A DNA stretch of 64,000 bases from the NCBI GenBank assembly GCA_947645195.1, contig CANSGD010000229.1, forward strand, positions 868,001 to 932,000, in the 5' to 3' direction. Shown here one piece after another: positions 46,205-60,061 of this stretch. Position numbers and translations under genes: made by a program. How positions within the stretch are numbered: the first letter of the stretch is position 1; the number at the start of each line of letters is the position of its first letter. The notes under the pieces were generated by a model. That model made no database searches. It was given only the letters and a program-made list of their open reading frames with translations, and had not been told where the DNA came from. This stretch comes from Patellifolia procumbens. Its lineage: Eukaryota; Streptophyta; Magnoliopsida; Caryophyllales; Amaranthaceae.

Positions 46205-46760
46205 GATGTTTGTTTTGAACATAAAAATCGATAAATTCACCGGGTCGGGGAATAGTTTTGGTCTTTGGCGGATAAAGATGCGAGCTATGCTTAAGCCGCA
46301 AGGTATGTAGATGACTGAGAATTGAGTAGCTTGGAGGAGAAGGCTCACTTGACAATCATGCTATGTCTAGCTGATGATGTCACCACTGAGGTCGCGCTGA
46401 TGAAGAATTCAGTGTTAGTATGCTGTTAAAGCTTAGTTTGTATTTGATAAAGTTATTAGCCAACAAGTTGCTTTTCAATCGACGTCTGTTTAGTTTGCGT
46501 ATGTTATAAGGTACATCTCTTAGGGATTGTCTCAATAGATTAAATTCTATTGTGTTGGATCTACATAACGTTGATTTTAAGATAGAAGCAGAAGATGTTC
46601 ACCTGATTATGTTAGTGACATTTCCCATACCATATGAGAATTTTGTGGATTCCTTTATTGCTGCGAAGGACAATTTGTTTCTAGAAAAAGCTAGGTCTTC
46701 ACTTCATACTAGAGAGTCTCACCATAAGGAATCTGGTTCAGGTCTTGAGAGTTAGACATC
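46205..46760 (+). pseudogene. Copia gag fragment
   Basis: In shifting frames the sequence resembles copia gag: IDKFTGSGNSFGLWRIKMRA near 46,230, then a piece with LTKQ-type decay, then DLHNVDFKIEAEDVHLIMLV, FPIPYENFVDSFIAAKDNLF and ARSSLHTRESHHKE (46,552-46,755). Stops and frameshifts make it non-functional. It follows the LTR and primer site at 45,852-46,155. Confidence 0.75.
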
Positions 46761-47645
46761 CAGCTTAGTTATAGACTTATAAGCAATAAAGGGTAGGGGA
46801 TCGGAAATCTGGTAAAAAGAAGTCGAATTTTAAGGAACTCCAACTCTAAATGTCCTAAGTTTACTGATGCCTATAACTACTGATTGTGTGTGTGGCTCTT
46901 CTACTACACTAGTCCCCCCCTTCTGTATTCTATTTTGTTGTGCAAGAGACATCCATCCCCTTTTTTGGTCTTGTAGATATCTAGCTTTGTGCAAATCTTT
47001 AGAGATCCTTGACAGTTGTACATGCATAGGATGTAATGTTCTTGTGTCCTCATAAAGTAAACATACTCCACAAGGAAACTTTCTTCGTGGAGCAAACTCG
47101 TCACTTGAATGTAGAATATATATTCAACTGATTATTGATTTTATTTACAATGATGCAACCAAAAATATCTCTTTCAATCGAAACAATTTACAAGAATTTC
47201 TCTACTTTCATGATGTCTCAAAATCCTCTCTATTTTCGTGATGAGTTGTGTGAGCATTGCATAGCCATGTAAACCATAGTATAAAAGTTGTATTAGAGAT
47301 TTATAATTCTAATATGGATCCATTACTAAATAAAAATTTCCAATTTGAACACATATATCTTTGAGTATCATAGATTCCGTTGAAGTTTATAATAGTAGTA
47401 ATTGTATAATATATAATGAATACAATGCTATAGTTTTGTTATGTAATATTTTTATGAATATACTAGCTACATACATTGAATGAATACGGAGCTAAAATTA
47501 CAATGACCTATTCCTAAAAGAGAAGATAAAATTAAAAATGAAAAATGGAAACTTGCAACCACTTAAATCATTAGGAATTTGGGGTTTTGCCCCCCTCCCT
47601 TTATCTTCAATTACTCGATCAAATCCATGAGCCTAAGATCAAACC
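46761..47645. other. Remnant flank between copia fragment and CER3 gene
   Basis: Contains decayed copia-like sequence at first, then AT-rich DNA including the 3' flank of the CER3 gene. No further domain was recognised. Confidence 0.4.
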
Positions 47646-50600
47646 CTAAACAGGTTTTAAACCGTGCTTCATTGCAGCTTTCCACACAACATCAATTCTA
47701 TCGACGTCAAGTGCACCAACCTCATGATGTGTCCACCCTTCTAGAGAATGAACCACTCCACCAGCATGGCAAGCATGAACTACTCCTCTATCCATTGTGT
47801 ACTGCATTTATACATGTTTACACCTAAAGTTAGTCAACATAGAAATTGTGCAAATGAAGGGATGTGTTCTATTTATCAAAAAATTACGCTTCATATGTGA
47901 TCAGGTGCACTCAAGTGTGAACATACGATGGAAACAGAATAATTAGGTCCAATCAGATTAGATCTAATGACTTTACTTCAAAATATTTAAGTGAATAGAA
48001 GTTGATAGATAATTTGCATCTTGTTTGGAGTAAGCTTAACAAATTGTAAAGTGTGCAATCAAAATATGTATACATGTTTACACCTAAAGTTAGTCAACAT
48101 ATATGTTGTGCAATCAAGGATGTGTTCAATTTATCTTAAAAAAATTATGTTTTATATGTGATCGGGTGAAATCAAGTGTGAACATGAGATGGAATCACTA
48201 TAATGAAATCCAATCACATCTAATAAGTCCGGTTTCGATAAATTCTTCTAATAAATAGAGTGCAACCTAAATTGCTGATAGATAATTTGATCTTTAATAA
48301 AAGTCCGGTTTCTAAAGTCTAAACTATAAGACTTGATCAAACCGAAGAAAAATACTCCCTTCATTAAGGGGCTCAAGTTTAAAACTAAGCCCAAAACCGA
48401 CCCACCCCCTTCACGGTTACAACTCATGCTTAATCGGGTCCTGACCCACCGGGTCCTTGTCTGGACCCACTTCCCATGCATGTGAAGATGTGATAATATT
48501 AATATAACAAGTGGAATAAATGGCGCTTAATTACCTCACAACTGCCAAGACCTTCGGCATCTTGGGGCAGTTTCATGGCAGCAAGATCACCATATGTGCA
48601 GTCTTTCCTGAAATGCAAGATTGGTGGAACCACAAATTGATGAAAATGGGTCCCTGCTGGTGCCCAATTTTGCTCCCTTGGTGTGATCCATTTCCCTACT
48701 ATCCATGTCTGCATTAAGACAAATTCAATTGTAACTTGTATGGTATGGTCCCAATTATTCAAATTAAAATAACAAGTACACTATTATTTATTGTATACAC
48801 ACTCATACTTACAATCTTTGGTTAATATCTTTTTTTTGTTCTTCTTAGAGCACATACTTTTTTTAGGCACGTAGATTGTTACAAAGGACATGATTTGTGA
48901 AAAAAGACTTATTTAAAAGGGACGGATAGAATAATCTAGAGATCGATGTATTTGAAAATAGTGTCCATAATTTACCTTGCAATTCTTGGCTGCTTGGTAC
49001 TTGGTCACTTGTACCAAGTATTTTTGGCAATCCACTGGAGCTTCTTTCTTAATTTTTTGAAATCTTTCTGTTGATAGAGTTAACATCTGCAATATGATTC
49101 CACATATTAGTGTAAGTACTTACAACATAGAAATAGTCAAAAACTAAGGTGGATTTTACTCATAATGTAAGTACTATTGTACTACTAGAATTTATTTATA
49201 TGATGATAAGTTATCTTGTTCTAGTATTCGATGAAAAATTTAAAGGTCTACATGGTGGGTGAAAAGTGATTATGAATATCTATCAATGCACATGTACGAA
49301 GAGAGACTCTTTTAGGTATATGTTATGTTCATTACCAATTGGGGGATCAGCCAGCTAAGGCTTTAACCAACATATAAACCAACCTCCAATCCATTGAATG
49401 ATGTTGGGTTGATCCAACTAGCATGTGTAATTGCTTGTGTGCCTATGCTTGTACACGTTTTCAACGAATTGTCCAACTTGTTGGCAATTGGCTAGTTAAG
49501 TTGATCAAAATTGACGAGGAAAAAATAAAAATATATTTACAATGTGGGTGTTCATGACACGAAGCGTTGTATACAACTAGTAAAATATTGTAAATCTGAC
49601 AGGTTGTAATGTCAATTTCATAACCGACGCACTAAAAGATAATCACAATAGAAACATTTTGAGTACTTTTAGTTGAGTTATTAGGATTTTTCCTATCTTT
49701 GGACTATCAAAACCTGAATTGGTAGTATAAATCTTCACACTTTCTCCATGTATGTAATCTAGGAAATTGACATCAATTTCTTTATAGGAAATAGAGAGGA
49801 TCTCGACGTGACTCTTAATTACGAGCAGTATTGAATTAGAATAGTACTCACCAAAACTCGTACGTGTTTACGACACAGATAAAGGGCAATGGCTCTTCCA
49901 AGCTTAGAGGTTGCTCCACTTAAGAAGACTTCCTCAACATCACTTGGAATTTCATTAAGAATAACTGCAGCAGTCAATGTATTGCCATGAACAACTCGTA
50001 CTCTTAGGTTAGGGTGCTTATTGACAAACAATGTTCCTCCACCATTCAATGCCTCATTCTGCAAATAAAACAAGTTTACAAAGTTCAATTGAGGAGATCA
50101 AATTCATGAATGAAACCCAAAAAACTTAAAAAGTTCCCAAAAATAGACAATTTCACACCTTGTTGAGGGCCGCAAGGCTAAGAACCTTAACACCCATTCT
50201 ATCTGCCTTAATGATAGCATGCTCAATTTGCTTGTTGATGCCTTTTGTTGCAAATGGCAAGAAATACTGCCCATCAAAAATAATTTACACAGAATTTTAG
50301 AGTGGCTAAATAAATAACAATTAATTTCAGACAATTGGAGTAGTTTTTTTTTTCAAATACTTATTTAAATTACTTTTTTCGGGATGTTGAATTTTCCACG
50401 ATACATTAATAACGTTATTCATCATTCAAAATAATGATATTATACTAGTCAAGATACAACTGGTTAATTCAAGTGGGAATATTGTAATATTTGTTGAGAA
50501 ATAGAAGAAGAACATGGACCTACACACCAAACCTAGCAACCAACAAGGTATGGATCAACTTGTTAACAAAAAATTACAGTAGCTAAACAAGTAACATGAT

Positions 50601-53600
50601 TTTAAGACATGGAATTACTTTATTAAAGAAACTTGAAGAGTTTTGTCAAGATGATTAATTTTTCTTATATTGTGATAATAAAACTTGTAACTTTACCTTT
50701 AGTTTGAATGACGTGCATAATTTGAAATTCTTATACTTATTGAGAAATTGAAGAAGTATATGTACCTGAACACCGAACCTAGGAACGACCCATGTATGGT
50801 GCAACTTGTTACGGAGTTTGTAGAACGAGACGGAGAAGGGTTTGGCCCATGCCCACATCATGCCCAACACAATAAGTGTAACTGGCCAAAGAGGTAAGAG
50901 GTACCACCGCATGGAGAAGGGATAGGATGCATATGCACGGAATAGCCATGGGACATGCATTGCTGATGATACGTCCACTATATGTGCTAAGAACACAAAG
51001 TCTGGCACCTTCAAATCTTTCTCTGCATTTCATGTGATTCATATGTTATTTTTACTTACAATCATAGGCATATGACTGCATTCAATTGGGGTAGAAACAT
51101 TGAGAATTAAGAGGTGGTAATTAGGTGTTAGGATGCTCATGGGAAATAATACTAACATGTATTATCTTCGATGCATGATAAACTTTTTTCATTATAAATT
51201 TTATTTGTTCTTCTTAAAGTCTAAAGCTAGAATTTAAGAAAACTAGCAACACACAAGTTAATATGAGTAGAATTGGTAATTACAAATGCAATGAAAATCC
51301 TACAAGATTGTTTCAATTCGCTTTTAGGTAACAGGGTCCCCATAATTCCTCTTTATCTTGCCCTACCCCACATACAAAAACACAAAATTTCCCTTAATAT
51401 AACTCTTAGAAAAGTGAAAAAAGTAAATACGTGTAAACATTAAAGAACAAAGGAATTATTAAATTGAAACAGATATATAAAAATACCCCAAAAAGCATAA
51501 AATGGGTGGAATGCAGATGAAAAGGAAGGAGAGTATAAACTATATCAAAGTTCCAAAACCGTGACATTTTATATATTTTCCAATTTTTTTAAAGATCAAG
51601 AAATCTCTCTAATTTAATAGGTAGGGTACATTGTCATATGGTGGTACTAGGGCACATGGAATGACCCATTTAAATATGGACACATAAAATTTGGTTTCAA
51701 AGAGTATATGAACCAGTGATAGAGTAATCTTTGCCCTTTGCAACACTCCTAACTTGGCTATTTATGAAGGAAAATGACAAAATCACATGAGAAGTCAATA
51801 CAACTTTCACATTTTAGGAAAGATTGGTTAAGTAAGATATGAAAAAAAAGGTCTCAATTGTTTCCTAACCTGTTTTTAGACTTATTTGCTTTTGAATTTC
51901 CCAAGACTGGCTGTTGAGAGTGTTGCCCAATAGATCATAAATAGGCATAAATAGACAGAAATTACAATCTTTCTCTGCATGGTGTATGCTGTGATATCTG
52001 CACAATCCAAAATATAGCAAGTCATTAACTTGTTTTCTCTTTTTGTGTATATAACCCCATTTTGTAAACAAAAATCTTCTCACATAAGTTTTAGTTGGCT
52101 AACAAGAACAGAAGAGAATAGCTAGATATCTAAATAAGATACCTAAGTCCGGTCGATCAAGTTATGATTTTTAACATTAAAAAAGTTCATCTTATTTTGA
52201 CTGTGTTAAATATTCCCATATTTTAGACTGTAAACTAAGCTGAATATTCACGGAACTAAATGATTAAAATTGATTTTTGATGATCTTTAGTTGGTTAACA
52301 AGGAATATGATGGGTGGAGAGACGAAGAAAAGTGAAAATACTATGAAATAGACATAAACCTGACCAAAGAACATGATGGGTCGATCTTCGTTTGTCATTG
52401 TAGGCTTACTTTAAATTTTAATGAAATTTTGCTCCTAGTTTTCGAAATGTTTCTACAATAATCTAGTACTAATTTCAAATTTTAATGAAATTTTGCTTAC
52501 CCAACCCCAGCAATGATCTATTAATTATGATTTGACTCTACTAAATAATCAACCCATGTTCGCCACTAACAAAGAGCGTATGTCAGGCAGGTAATCAAGA
52601 ACAAGGTAATCATTTAAATTCAAAACTAATTAGTACTACTTTTTTGAAAATGCAATTCGTTTTCCGTTGCCCCACTGTTGCCTCCTAATAAATACTTAAG
52701 ATATACTTCTTTTATGCAAATTTGACATGAGAACTAAAGCATTTTGATTTTAGAGCACTTAATTATTGAACCCTTTGGAAGTTAGATCACGTTCTTTTTT
52801 CTTTTATATTTTATTTTTACATATGATAAATAAAACTCTACTAAATAACTTTATTAAAAAGAGATTTTTTCGTTTTTACGTTTGTCCTAACTTTAAGTAT
52901 GCATGTAAAAAAATTATCTTCTGCGTAAAGGACGAAAAAGCGTAGAAATGTACTCAAAATGTAATCTTAGATCATAAATAGCATTCATATTTACCAATTA
53001 AGATAGTTGGCATTAAAACAAAGAGATAAGCTACAAACTTACGTAGGCGTGTATAAAAGGTATCTAAGGAAGGGCATAACTTCAAAAGTTCGATGTGAAA
53101 AAATTTCGGTATTGCAGTGACCCATGCATCTTAGGAAATCAAATGCCAATACGTAGACATAAATCAAGCTTATGGAGCCATATCCAAGCAAAGCAGCTCC
53201 CACCACTGGAATTCCCATAATTGACAACAATAGGATATGCTCTAAAAATGTTGCATTCCCAGCTACAAAATTCAAAATCATATATTAGAATATTTCTTTT
53301 TTGTTATTGCATATATTGTAATACATTCTTCTATTTACCAAAACATGTAAGTGCTTGTTAGCTTAGCATTTTACATATAAAGATGTTCCATTTAATCACG
53401 TATAAGAAAACTTTGTGAGTCGATCCTATCTTAGGGTCTGGTCCACAGTCCAATGATCAAACTCATGAAGCTATCCCCTTACCTACCCCCAACTACAAGT
53501 CTAATGCTAGCATGAGCAATCGAACTCATGTTTATTGTTAAATTCGGTGCTGAAGGCCACTATACTTCCATCTCATCCTCATATATATTATATGGAATAC

Positions 53601-54896
53601 GGATTTACAGATAAATGTAGCTCCTTGTTGAATTCAGATGATTATACAAGAAGAAAAAAACTAATAAAAGAAGTTTTGTAGGAAAATTTTGGAATGATTT
53701 GTTATAAAAATTGGAGGAATTTAGTATAACTTTTGTATTACGTGTATGTACCATCCATTAAATAGGACAGTACAATCACAAAATAAACAAGTTAATCAAA
53801 TTAGCTTTAGCTTTAATCTAATGATATTATGTTACGTTCTAGTCAAATCAATCTTTTTCCATATTTAAAAAAATCTCCTCAAAATCATCAACTTGGCAAC
53901 CCATAAAGTTGGACTAGTGTTACTTAACTAATAGTATTAAATTGCTTGACCAACTATAGTTAATTAGGTGTATATATGGACCCAAAAAAAAGCATTAACT
54001 GCGAGAGCTAACCTGTGAAAGGCTGAAGTACAGGAGATAAGTGATGCATAGAATGATAAGAATTGAAGAGTTTTGGTTGGCTATGGAGAAGCCTGTGAAT
54101 TCCATAATACAATGGCTCCGAAACCACCGTATGAAGTAACAAAGCAGCAATAAATCCCCTTGTATCCCATCCCATTTTCCAATTGGTTAAGGATGGAAAT
54201 ACATACACCATTAAGCTTCCAACAAGTGCTTGGAGCATTATGAAATTATCCCTATAATCAATTTAAAAAAGTAGGATGATATTTATAAGAATCGGGTCAT
54301 AAAATTCGAAAAACCATAAACATAGTCTAAAGGGCTACGATGTCTTTCTTCGAAGAATGAAGTATGAGACGTACCAATTCCACTCATGGTCGACTTGCTT
54401 AAAATCGACCCCTTCCTGGTTAATTCGATGCGTAAGGCTGAGGGAGTGCATGTTGCTATATGTATGCCATAGTTGATGGAGCAAATATCTAATCGCACAT
54501 AACAAGAGAACATGGAAGCTCAAAGAATTTCTTATTGTTTCTCCGTTCCACCATAATTGTATCACTTGTGCAACAAATGGTCCGAATAACAAATACTACA
54601 AGGAAAATTTGAGAAGTTAGTATACAAATGGTCCTTACTCAAAACATCTTAATTCAAGTAAATTTTAGACCAGATGAAGTGTAGAGAAAAACGCGCGTCT
54701 AAAATCAAGTTTGCGAGCTATTTAAAAATAATAATTCAACTATAAGTTCAAAGAACTTCAAGCCACCACCTATCCAATTCATTAAACTAAACTTTAAGCA
54801 AAAGAGGAAAAGAAAAAAGGGAGATAAATAAGAGATTGTAGTCACCTTATGAGAGCCCAAATTATCCCATGGCCAATTAACAAAAGGGGCACCCAT
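47646..54896 (-). CDS. CER3: CER3/WAX2 cuticular wax biosynthesis protein
   Basis: Eleven minus-strand exons join in frame to 623 residues: 54,896-54,846; 54,595-54,375; 54,251-54,013; 53,262-53,043; 51,997-51,870; 51,022-50,766; 50,266-50,159; 50,058-49,852; 49,086-48,976; 48,708-48,535; 47,801-47,646. Arabidopsis CER3 (WAX2/YRE/FLP1) has 632 residues. CER3 is an ER membrane protein that works with CER1 to turn very-long-chain acyl-CoA into the alkanes of the cuticle. The N-terminal half is a membrane fatty-acid-hydroxylase-type domain with His clusters HRLLH (143-147), HSMHH (157-161) and HSIHH (246-250). The C-terminal half is the WAX2 domain, with EALNGGGTLFVNKHP, GATSKLGRAIALYLCR, GTHFHQFVVPPI, GDLAAMKLP and HACHAGGVVHSLEGW. 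All boundaries are GT-AG and phases agree. EGVDFKQVDHEWNWDN and the AATSKLG-type text favour CER3 over CER1. It looks functional. Confidence 0.95.
47809..48240. repeat. Direct duplication within CER3 intron 10
   Basis: Two diverged copies, about 47,809-47,985 and 48,069-48,240, both begin TATACATGTTTACACCTAAA and share GTTAGTCAACATA, GGATGTGTTC.ATTTATC and ATATGTGATC.GGTG. The left copy abuts the acceptor of the last exon (47,802). Confidence 0.75.
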
Positions 54897-56290
54897 CTTT
54901 TCTTGCCCTTTTCACTTTGATGCTCCAACTAAACTTTCTAAACCCTTTAATAAAACCAAAAAAGAATGGTATCCCCAAAATCTTCCTCTTTTTGTGAGTA
55001 TTATTCCAACAAGAAAGGATAGTAACACAAAGAAAATGGAAAAAGTGAGACCAAAGGCAAGCTTTGTGAATCAAACTAAACTATGTTTGTATAAATAAAA
55101 ATAAAATGAGAGAAGGAGATAATTATAATTGAAGATATATTAGCTAGGAAGAAGAAGATGGGATTTTTGTTTTTTGCAATGCTTTTTTCTCAACAAGAGG
55201 AAAAAGTGTTAAAAGATAAAATGCATGTGATGCTTAGATCTGAGAGATTGATACCCAGAAACAAGTTTTTATAAAGGGCTCAACAAACTTTTTCTAATTA
55301 ATGCATTAGATAGTACTATGGGATTACAGTTAGAGGAAATATGTCTCAATCAGTTGGGTTTGTTTTGGTTGGAAGTGGGGTGCAAATTATAATCTTGCTT
55401 CTTCTTCTTCCTCTTTTTTTTTTGATTTTTGTAAGATAGATTTTTTAGAAAGGTTAAATGTTAGGACGAAAACATTTGGAATTACGGAAATAAAAAAGGT
55501 TTCCGAATCAAAATAGCTCGATTTCAACCCTATATAGGCTTTATAATATCGCAGAGGGATGGGGTTTCAGAATCGGGGAACCTCAAGTACTACTAGAGGT
55601 TTCCGTGTTCCATAGGTAAAACGTAATTAATAAATACAAATAGGAGTCAAAAGTTTCAAGCAAAAATTCAACAAGTGTGTACTGAAAGTGGTGGTGGTGT
55701 ATTAAGGAAGAGAAATGGGCTAAAGCAAAGAGGCAATGCATGCATTTATTGCTTTCTCTAATTAAAGATGAATTGATCGAGAGATAAATGATTAATATGG
55801 TAGAACTTGGACGTAATAATAAGCTGTTATTATATTGTAAGTTTAAAGCGAAGTTTTGGTTCATGGTTCTGAAGTAATTATAAGGAAATGTGAGAATTAC
55901 GTCCACGGAATTTTGAAAACGAGGGATATGATGATATGCTTGTTGTTATGGATGGAGTTTGCATTATTTGTAATTTGTTGGCTTGAATGTAAATATATGA
56001 TAGAGAAATCACTAGGGGTGAAATATGTTTGAAGCATGGTTATATTACGAGCAAAAGTAGCTGGGTTTGTGGGCAACACTAAATAAGTGATATGTTAGGT
56101 GCAATTTTTATTGAAGATTATAACCAAGAAGTTAGGTCATTTTAAAAATAGATATCAAGGTTTTAAGGATATATATTTATATATCAAGTTTTGTTGTTTT
56201 ATGTTGGTTTTTATACCAATTAACGGTTTTGGTCTAAACCCCACCATTTACACTTTAGCTAAATTTTGTAATGAAGATACATCTAAGGGG
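54897..56290. other. CER3 upstream region
   Basis: Putative promoter and leader of the CER3 gene. On the minus strand ATTTATACAAAC near 55,085-55,095 could be a TATA box about 190 bp before the ATG. This was judged by eye only. The short open frames here are not supported. Confidence 0.35.
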
Positions 56291-56299
56291 CTTATATCT

Positions 56300-56612
56300 T
56301 CTGCTCCCTGTTTGGTTTGACAAAAAGTGATTCTTCATGACAAATGATTTTCCATGAAAACCATTTTCCAAAAATAAACTCAATTACAGATTTGTTTTCC
56401 TTTGTTTGGCTCCCTATATGAAAAGTTATAGAAAAAAGGAAGAATGAAAAAATAAGTGCGTGGATAGATGAGAGAAAGGAAAGAAGAGAGCAAGGAATAA
56501 TGATGAAATGTGTTTTCCCTCCATTCATAAAGGAGAATGTTTTCCACTCCATGGAAAATTATTTTCCACCTTTAAATAAATTATTTTCCTTCCCTTACAA
56601 ACCGAACAATAG
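56300..56612. mobile_element. Small MITE-like element
   Basis: CTGTTTGGTTTGACAAAAAG at the left and the reverse complement of TTACAAACCGAACAATA at the right give an inverted pair (TGTTTGGTTTG / TGTTCGGTTTG). Many ATTTTCC/GGAAAAT words inside continue the symmetry. No target duplication was found. Confidence 0.6.
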
Positions 56613-57114
56613 AAAATGAGAATACTAGTGTTGCGAGAAAATGTTTTCTTCGTTCTCAACCATAGAAAGCTGAAAGGTAGTCTTCACTTATCTTCTCTAC
56701 GTGAATAACCATTCTTAATTATCTCTTGGAAGAACCCTCTCACAAGGACAAAAGACACTCTCCTCGAAAAGAATCTTTTCAAATTCCAGAATGTTGAAAC
56801 CGTCCGCGAACTATTGTGAAGAAAGGGAGTGGGAAAGCAAGGTGGAACTGAAGAGGCACCCAAAGTGGATCAACAAGGAATGGGAGAGGTCTGTAGAAAC
56901 CTCTAACTCGGAACATGCGCCCTAGAGAAAAAGAGCCAGCGTGTCGCCAAAACATGATCGACATACACGGTCCCGCGCCAGCCCCTCATTCATCAAGACA
57001 AGCTATTCTAAATCAAAGAAGAAAAAACCATCAAGGGATTACTAGAGTTGTCCTTGAACTAGAAAGGTAATGTGCCAAAATTTTCCCATGTACCCTAATA
57101 ATCCTAGAAGAATG

Positions 57115-57910
57115 TTTGGCTAGGATGAAGTTTCCAAGCCATATCAACTTAGACGGGTCAAATGACGCTGGCAACCACACAGCAGTTTATGAAGGTCATA
57201 TGTACTTATACACAACCCTATGATCGGAAGTTTGATGCAAGTGCTTCCTGTTGACGTTAAGTGGGCTGGCACAAACTTGGTTTAAAAGTCTACGTCCACG
57301 GATAATCGATAGCTTTAGCAAGGCAATACCGACACGAGAAAATGTCTGCCGAATTGTGGAACGTTCAACAGAGAAAAGAAGAAAGCGTGTGAGACTATGT
57401 AGGACACTTTAATAGAGAAGCAGTCTTGATTTTAGATATGAAGCCTGATGTAGTCATGCTTGCTTTGACACACGGATTACAACAAAGTCTCTATAGACTA
57501 CCTGGTCAAGAAAAACATAAGTAACCTTGGGTGGCATTGAAAAGGTTGAAGAATACATTAGAAATTGAGGAATTTAATAGGACGATAGTTGAACCAAATA
57601 ACACCTCAATGTAAAAAGGGCTGACAAAGGGAGACTAAAATAGAGAGACAAGTTTGATAACTACACCTCATTTCTAATGCCTATATAAAAAGTATATGTT
57701 TTGCACAAAAACAATGAAAAGTGGCAACAACCTCGGATGACTCGTTACAAAAATTGACATAATAAGTCAAAATGGTGCGACTTCCACGAGGACTATGGGC
57801 ACACCACAGATGAATGTGGAGACTTGAAACATAATATCGAAGACTCAACTCGTTTGGGGTATTTGGAGCAGTATCGAGACCCAAACCATGACCAAATTGA
57901 AGGATCAGTC
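57115..57910 (+). pseudogene. Ty3/gypsy gag fragment
   Basis: In shifting frames: MKFPSHINLDGSNDAGNHTA then VYEGHMYLYTTL near 57,130-57,220; GLAQTWFKSLRPRIIDSFSK; then ESV.DYVGHFNREAVLILDM and LALTHGLQQSLYRLPGQE. Later WCDFHEDYGHTTDECGDLKH matches the zinc-knuckle-like region of plant Athila/Tat-type gag. Stops throughout show it is dead. No LTR, protease or reverse transcriptase was found alongside. Confidence 0.75.
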
Positions 57911-58099
57911 ATACTCTTAAAAGGTGGAGACCTTACGCTCAGCTGCTATTGGAAAAGTGAGGATGGATGGCAAGCTCCCCTGAAAATTGGGAGGATTCAT
58001 ACAATATTCTTGAAGAACTGTGGAAAACTTGTTTTCTAGGACCTCGAAACTTCCACATATGGATGGCAAGCTCTCCCGAAATTTGCCGGCTCCAAAGGT

Positions 58100-60060
58100 A
58101 AGATGACAAGAAATTGTTGAGTTATTGGAATGCGGCGTCCTTAAGAAGTATTTTGTTTAAAGCACTATGCTTTTCCAGTAGATGTATAAGACATATTTTA
58201 CCCTAAATTCATGTTTTCTAGGACCTTGATTATGTTTTAAGTTACGTTAATAGAGTAAGATTGCTTTTTGTTATGTCGCATTTGTTCGTTATACTTAATT
58301 TGCTTGCCATATGTGATAGTACTATATATTTATGTGAGCACCCTAAAACTAGGTAACAGTTCAGATAAGTTCTCAAAATTGAAATCATGCTTTGAAGCAT
58401 CTAAGGTGATAAGGTTAGCAAATTAAAAACTCACTCGAATTTAAACCTTGTCCTCAAACAAAAGCAAAGAAGACTAGGTTTCTATCCCTTCTTACTTTAA
58501 CTCAAAGATTGAATTTCGGCTAGAACATGTGTCAGCTGGGTGGAGCGAGGGAAGTTAGAAACAGTACAACGAATTATCAAATTCAAAATTTGCTATGTAC
58601 TCACCGAAGTTTAAGTGTATAAACGATTCATTAGAATATGAGCAACGAAAAAATACTAGCAAAGTCGGTTGAATACAGAGTAGCACATGGGACGAGTGTC
58701 ATGTACAAATATAAAGAGGCCACTGACAACCAGCAACGTCGTCAACAAAAGGGGGTTTATAAAATGAAAAAGTAACTCAATCAAACAACAAAAGTTGAAA
58801 CAAAAACTATTTTGGGTTCAAGATAATTGCTATATCAGCTCCGAAGTTCCTAGTCTAAAATTTTATACAGTAGGAGGCAAGTTTTTTTTGGAGCGTAAGC
58901 GAACATAGGACTTCTCAAACATGACCAGAAGGCCCATAACAGCAGGCCTACAAAAGTTGACTAATAGGCCCATAATATTATGTAAGCTTGCATGCGCCTG
59001 TGACGAGGGTAATCATTATCGTCGACAACTAATGACAAAGTCATATTAGGGTTCCGATCCTATAAATATATATCTTAATCACCATTGAGAGGAACGCAGT
59101 TAGAATATCCTAAATGTAATTACTGGTTAAACTTAGTGTGCGCTTATTTAGGCATTGGAGGGGCGTTCCTCGAAAGCACCTCTGAAGCCAGATTTGTTCA
59201 TCTTGATGGTTTACATCAACCGTTACTCGATTCTTATAATAAGGTCAACTCCATCATATTCGATACAGAAACATCTCAATTGTGATCATGCTACAATTTC
59301 TACTTATCTTTTCTACTATGTTACGCATAAACTATTTTCGTGCCTGACTACTGAATAAAGATGATGCTGATTTCCCTAGCTACGAATTCAAGACATGCAA
59401 ATTTCTCTAGAAACCCCTCCTTGCACTATTCTAATTTATTCGCAATCACATCATAACCTAATAACCACAAGCTATATTAGCCATAAATTAATGATTGGAG
59501 CTGGCACAGTTACTATTTACTAATTAATTAGAGGATCATTTTAATTATTGGCCTCATTTTAGATATGAAAATCAATTGCGATTATATCGTTCAACAATTG
59601 TGATTATTTCTTGAATAGGATGACGCCAAGTGGCAATAGGTTCAAAGAAAGCAAGATATGGAAACCCAATTGACAAAATGCATGCAAACAATTATATGCC
59701 TTGTATGTATTCCTTAGTTCGTTGGCGGAGATTACATTAACTAATCGAACATTACTATAAAAGGAGCTGTTCCTTTTCCAAGTAATCTAAATATTTAAAT
59801 TTATGAATACTTAATAAAAATCTAATTGAACTTATTAGAACCTTATTTAATGAAAGGGACAAACTTTATTAGTCATTATTAGAACTTATTCTTTCTAATA
59901 AGGAATGAAAATAAGTTAGAAAAGAGCAGGATCGAAGTTATATATCGAATGTAAGCTCTGTATTATTATGGTACATAACTACGCCTTTTCATAAGTATAT
60001 GTGAGATATAGAGCAAAAAGTGAAGCTTAAACCTAATTGAGGAAAAGGCACATAAAAGTT
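58100..60060. other. Intergenic DNA, no gene seen
   Basis: AT-rich. Small open frames at 59,085-59,360 overlap one another in different frames without recognisable domains. Nothing else stands out. Confidence 0.5.
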
Positions 60061-60061
60061 A

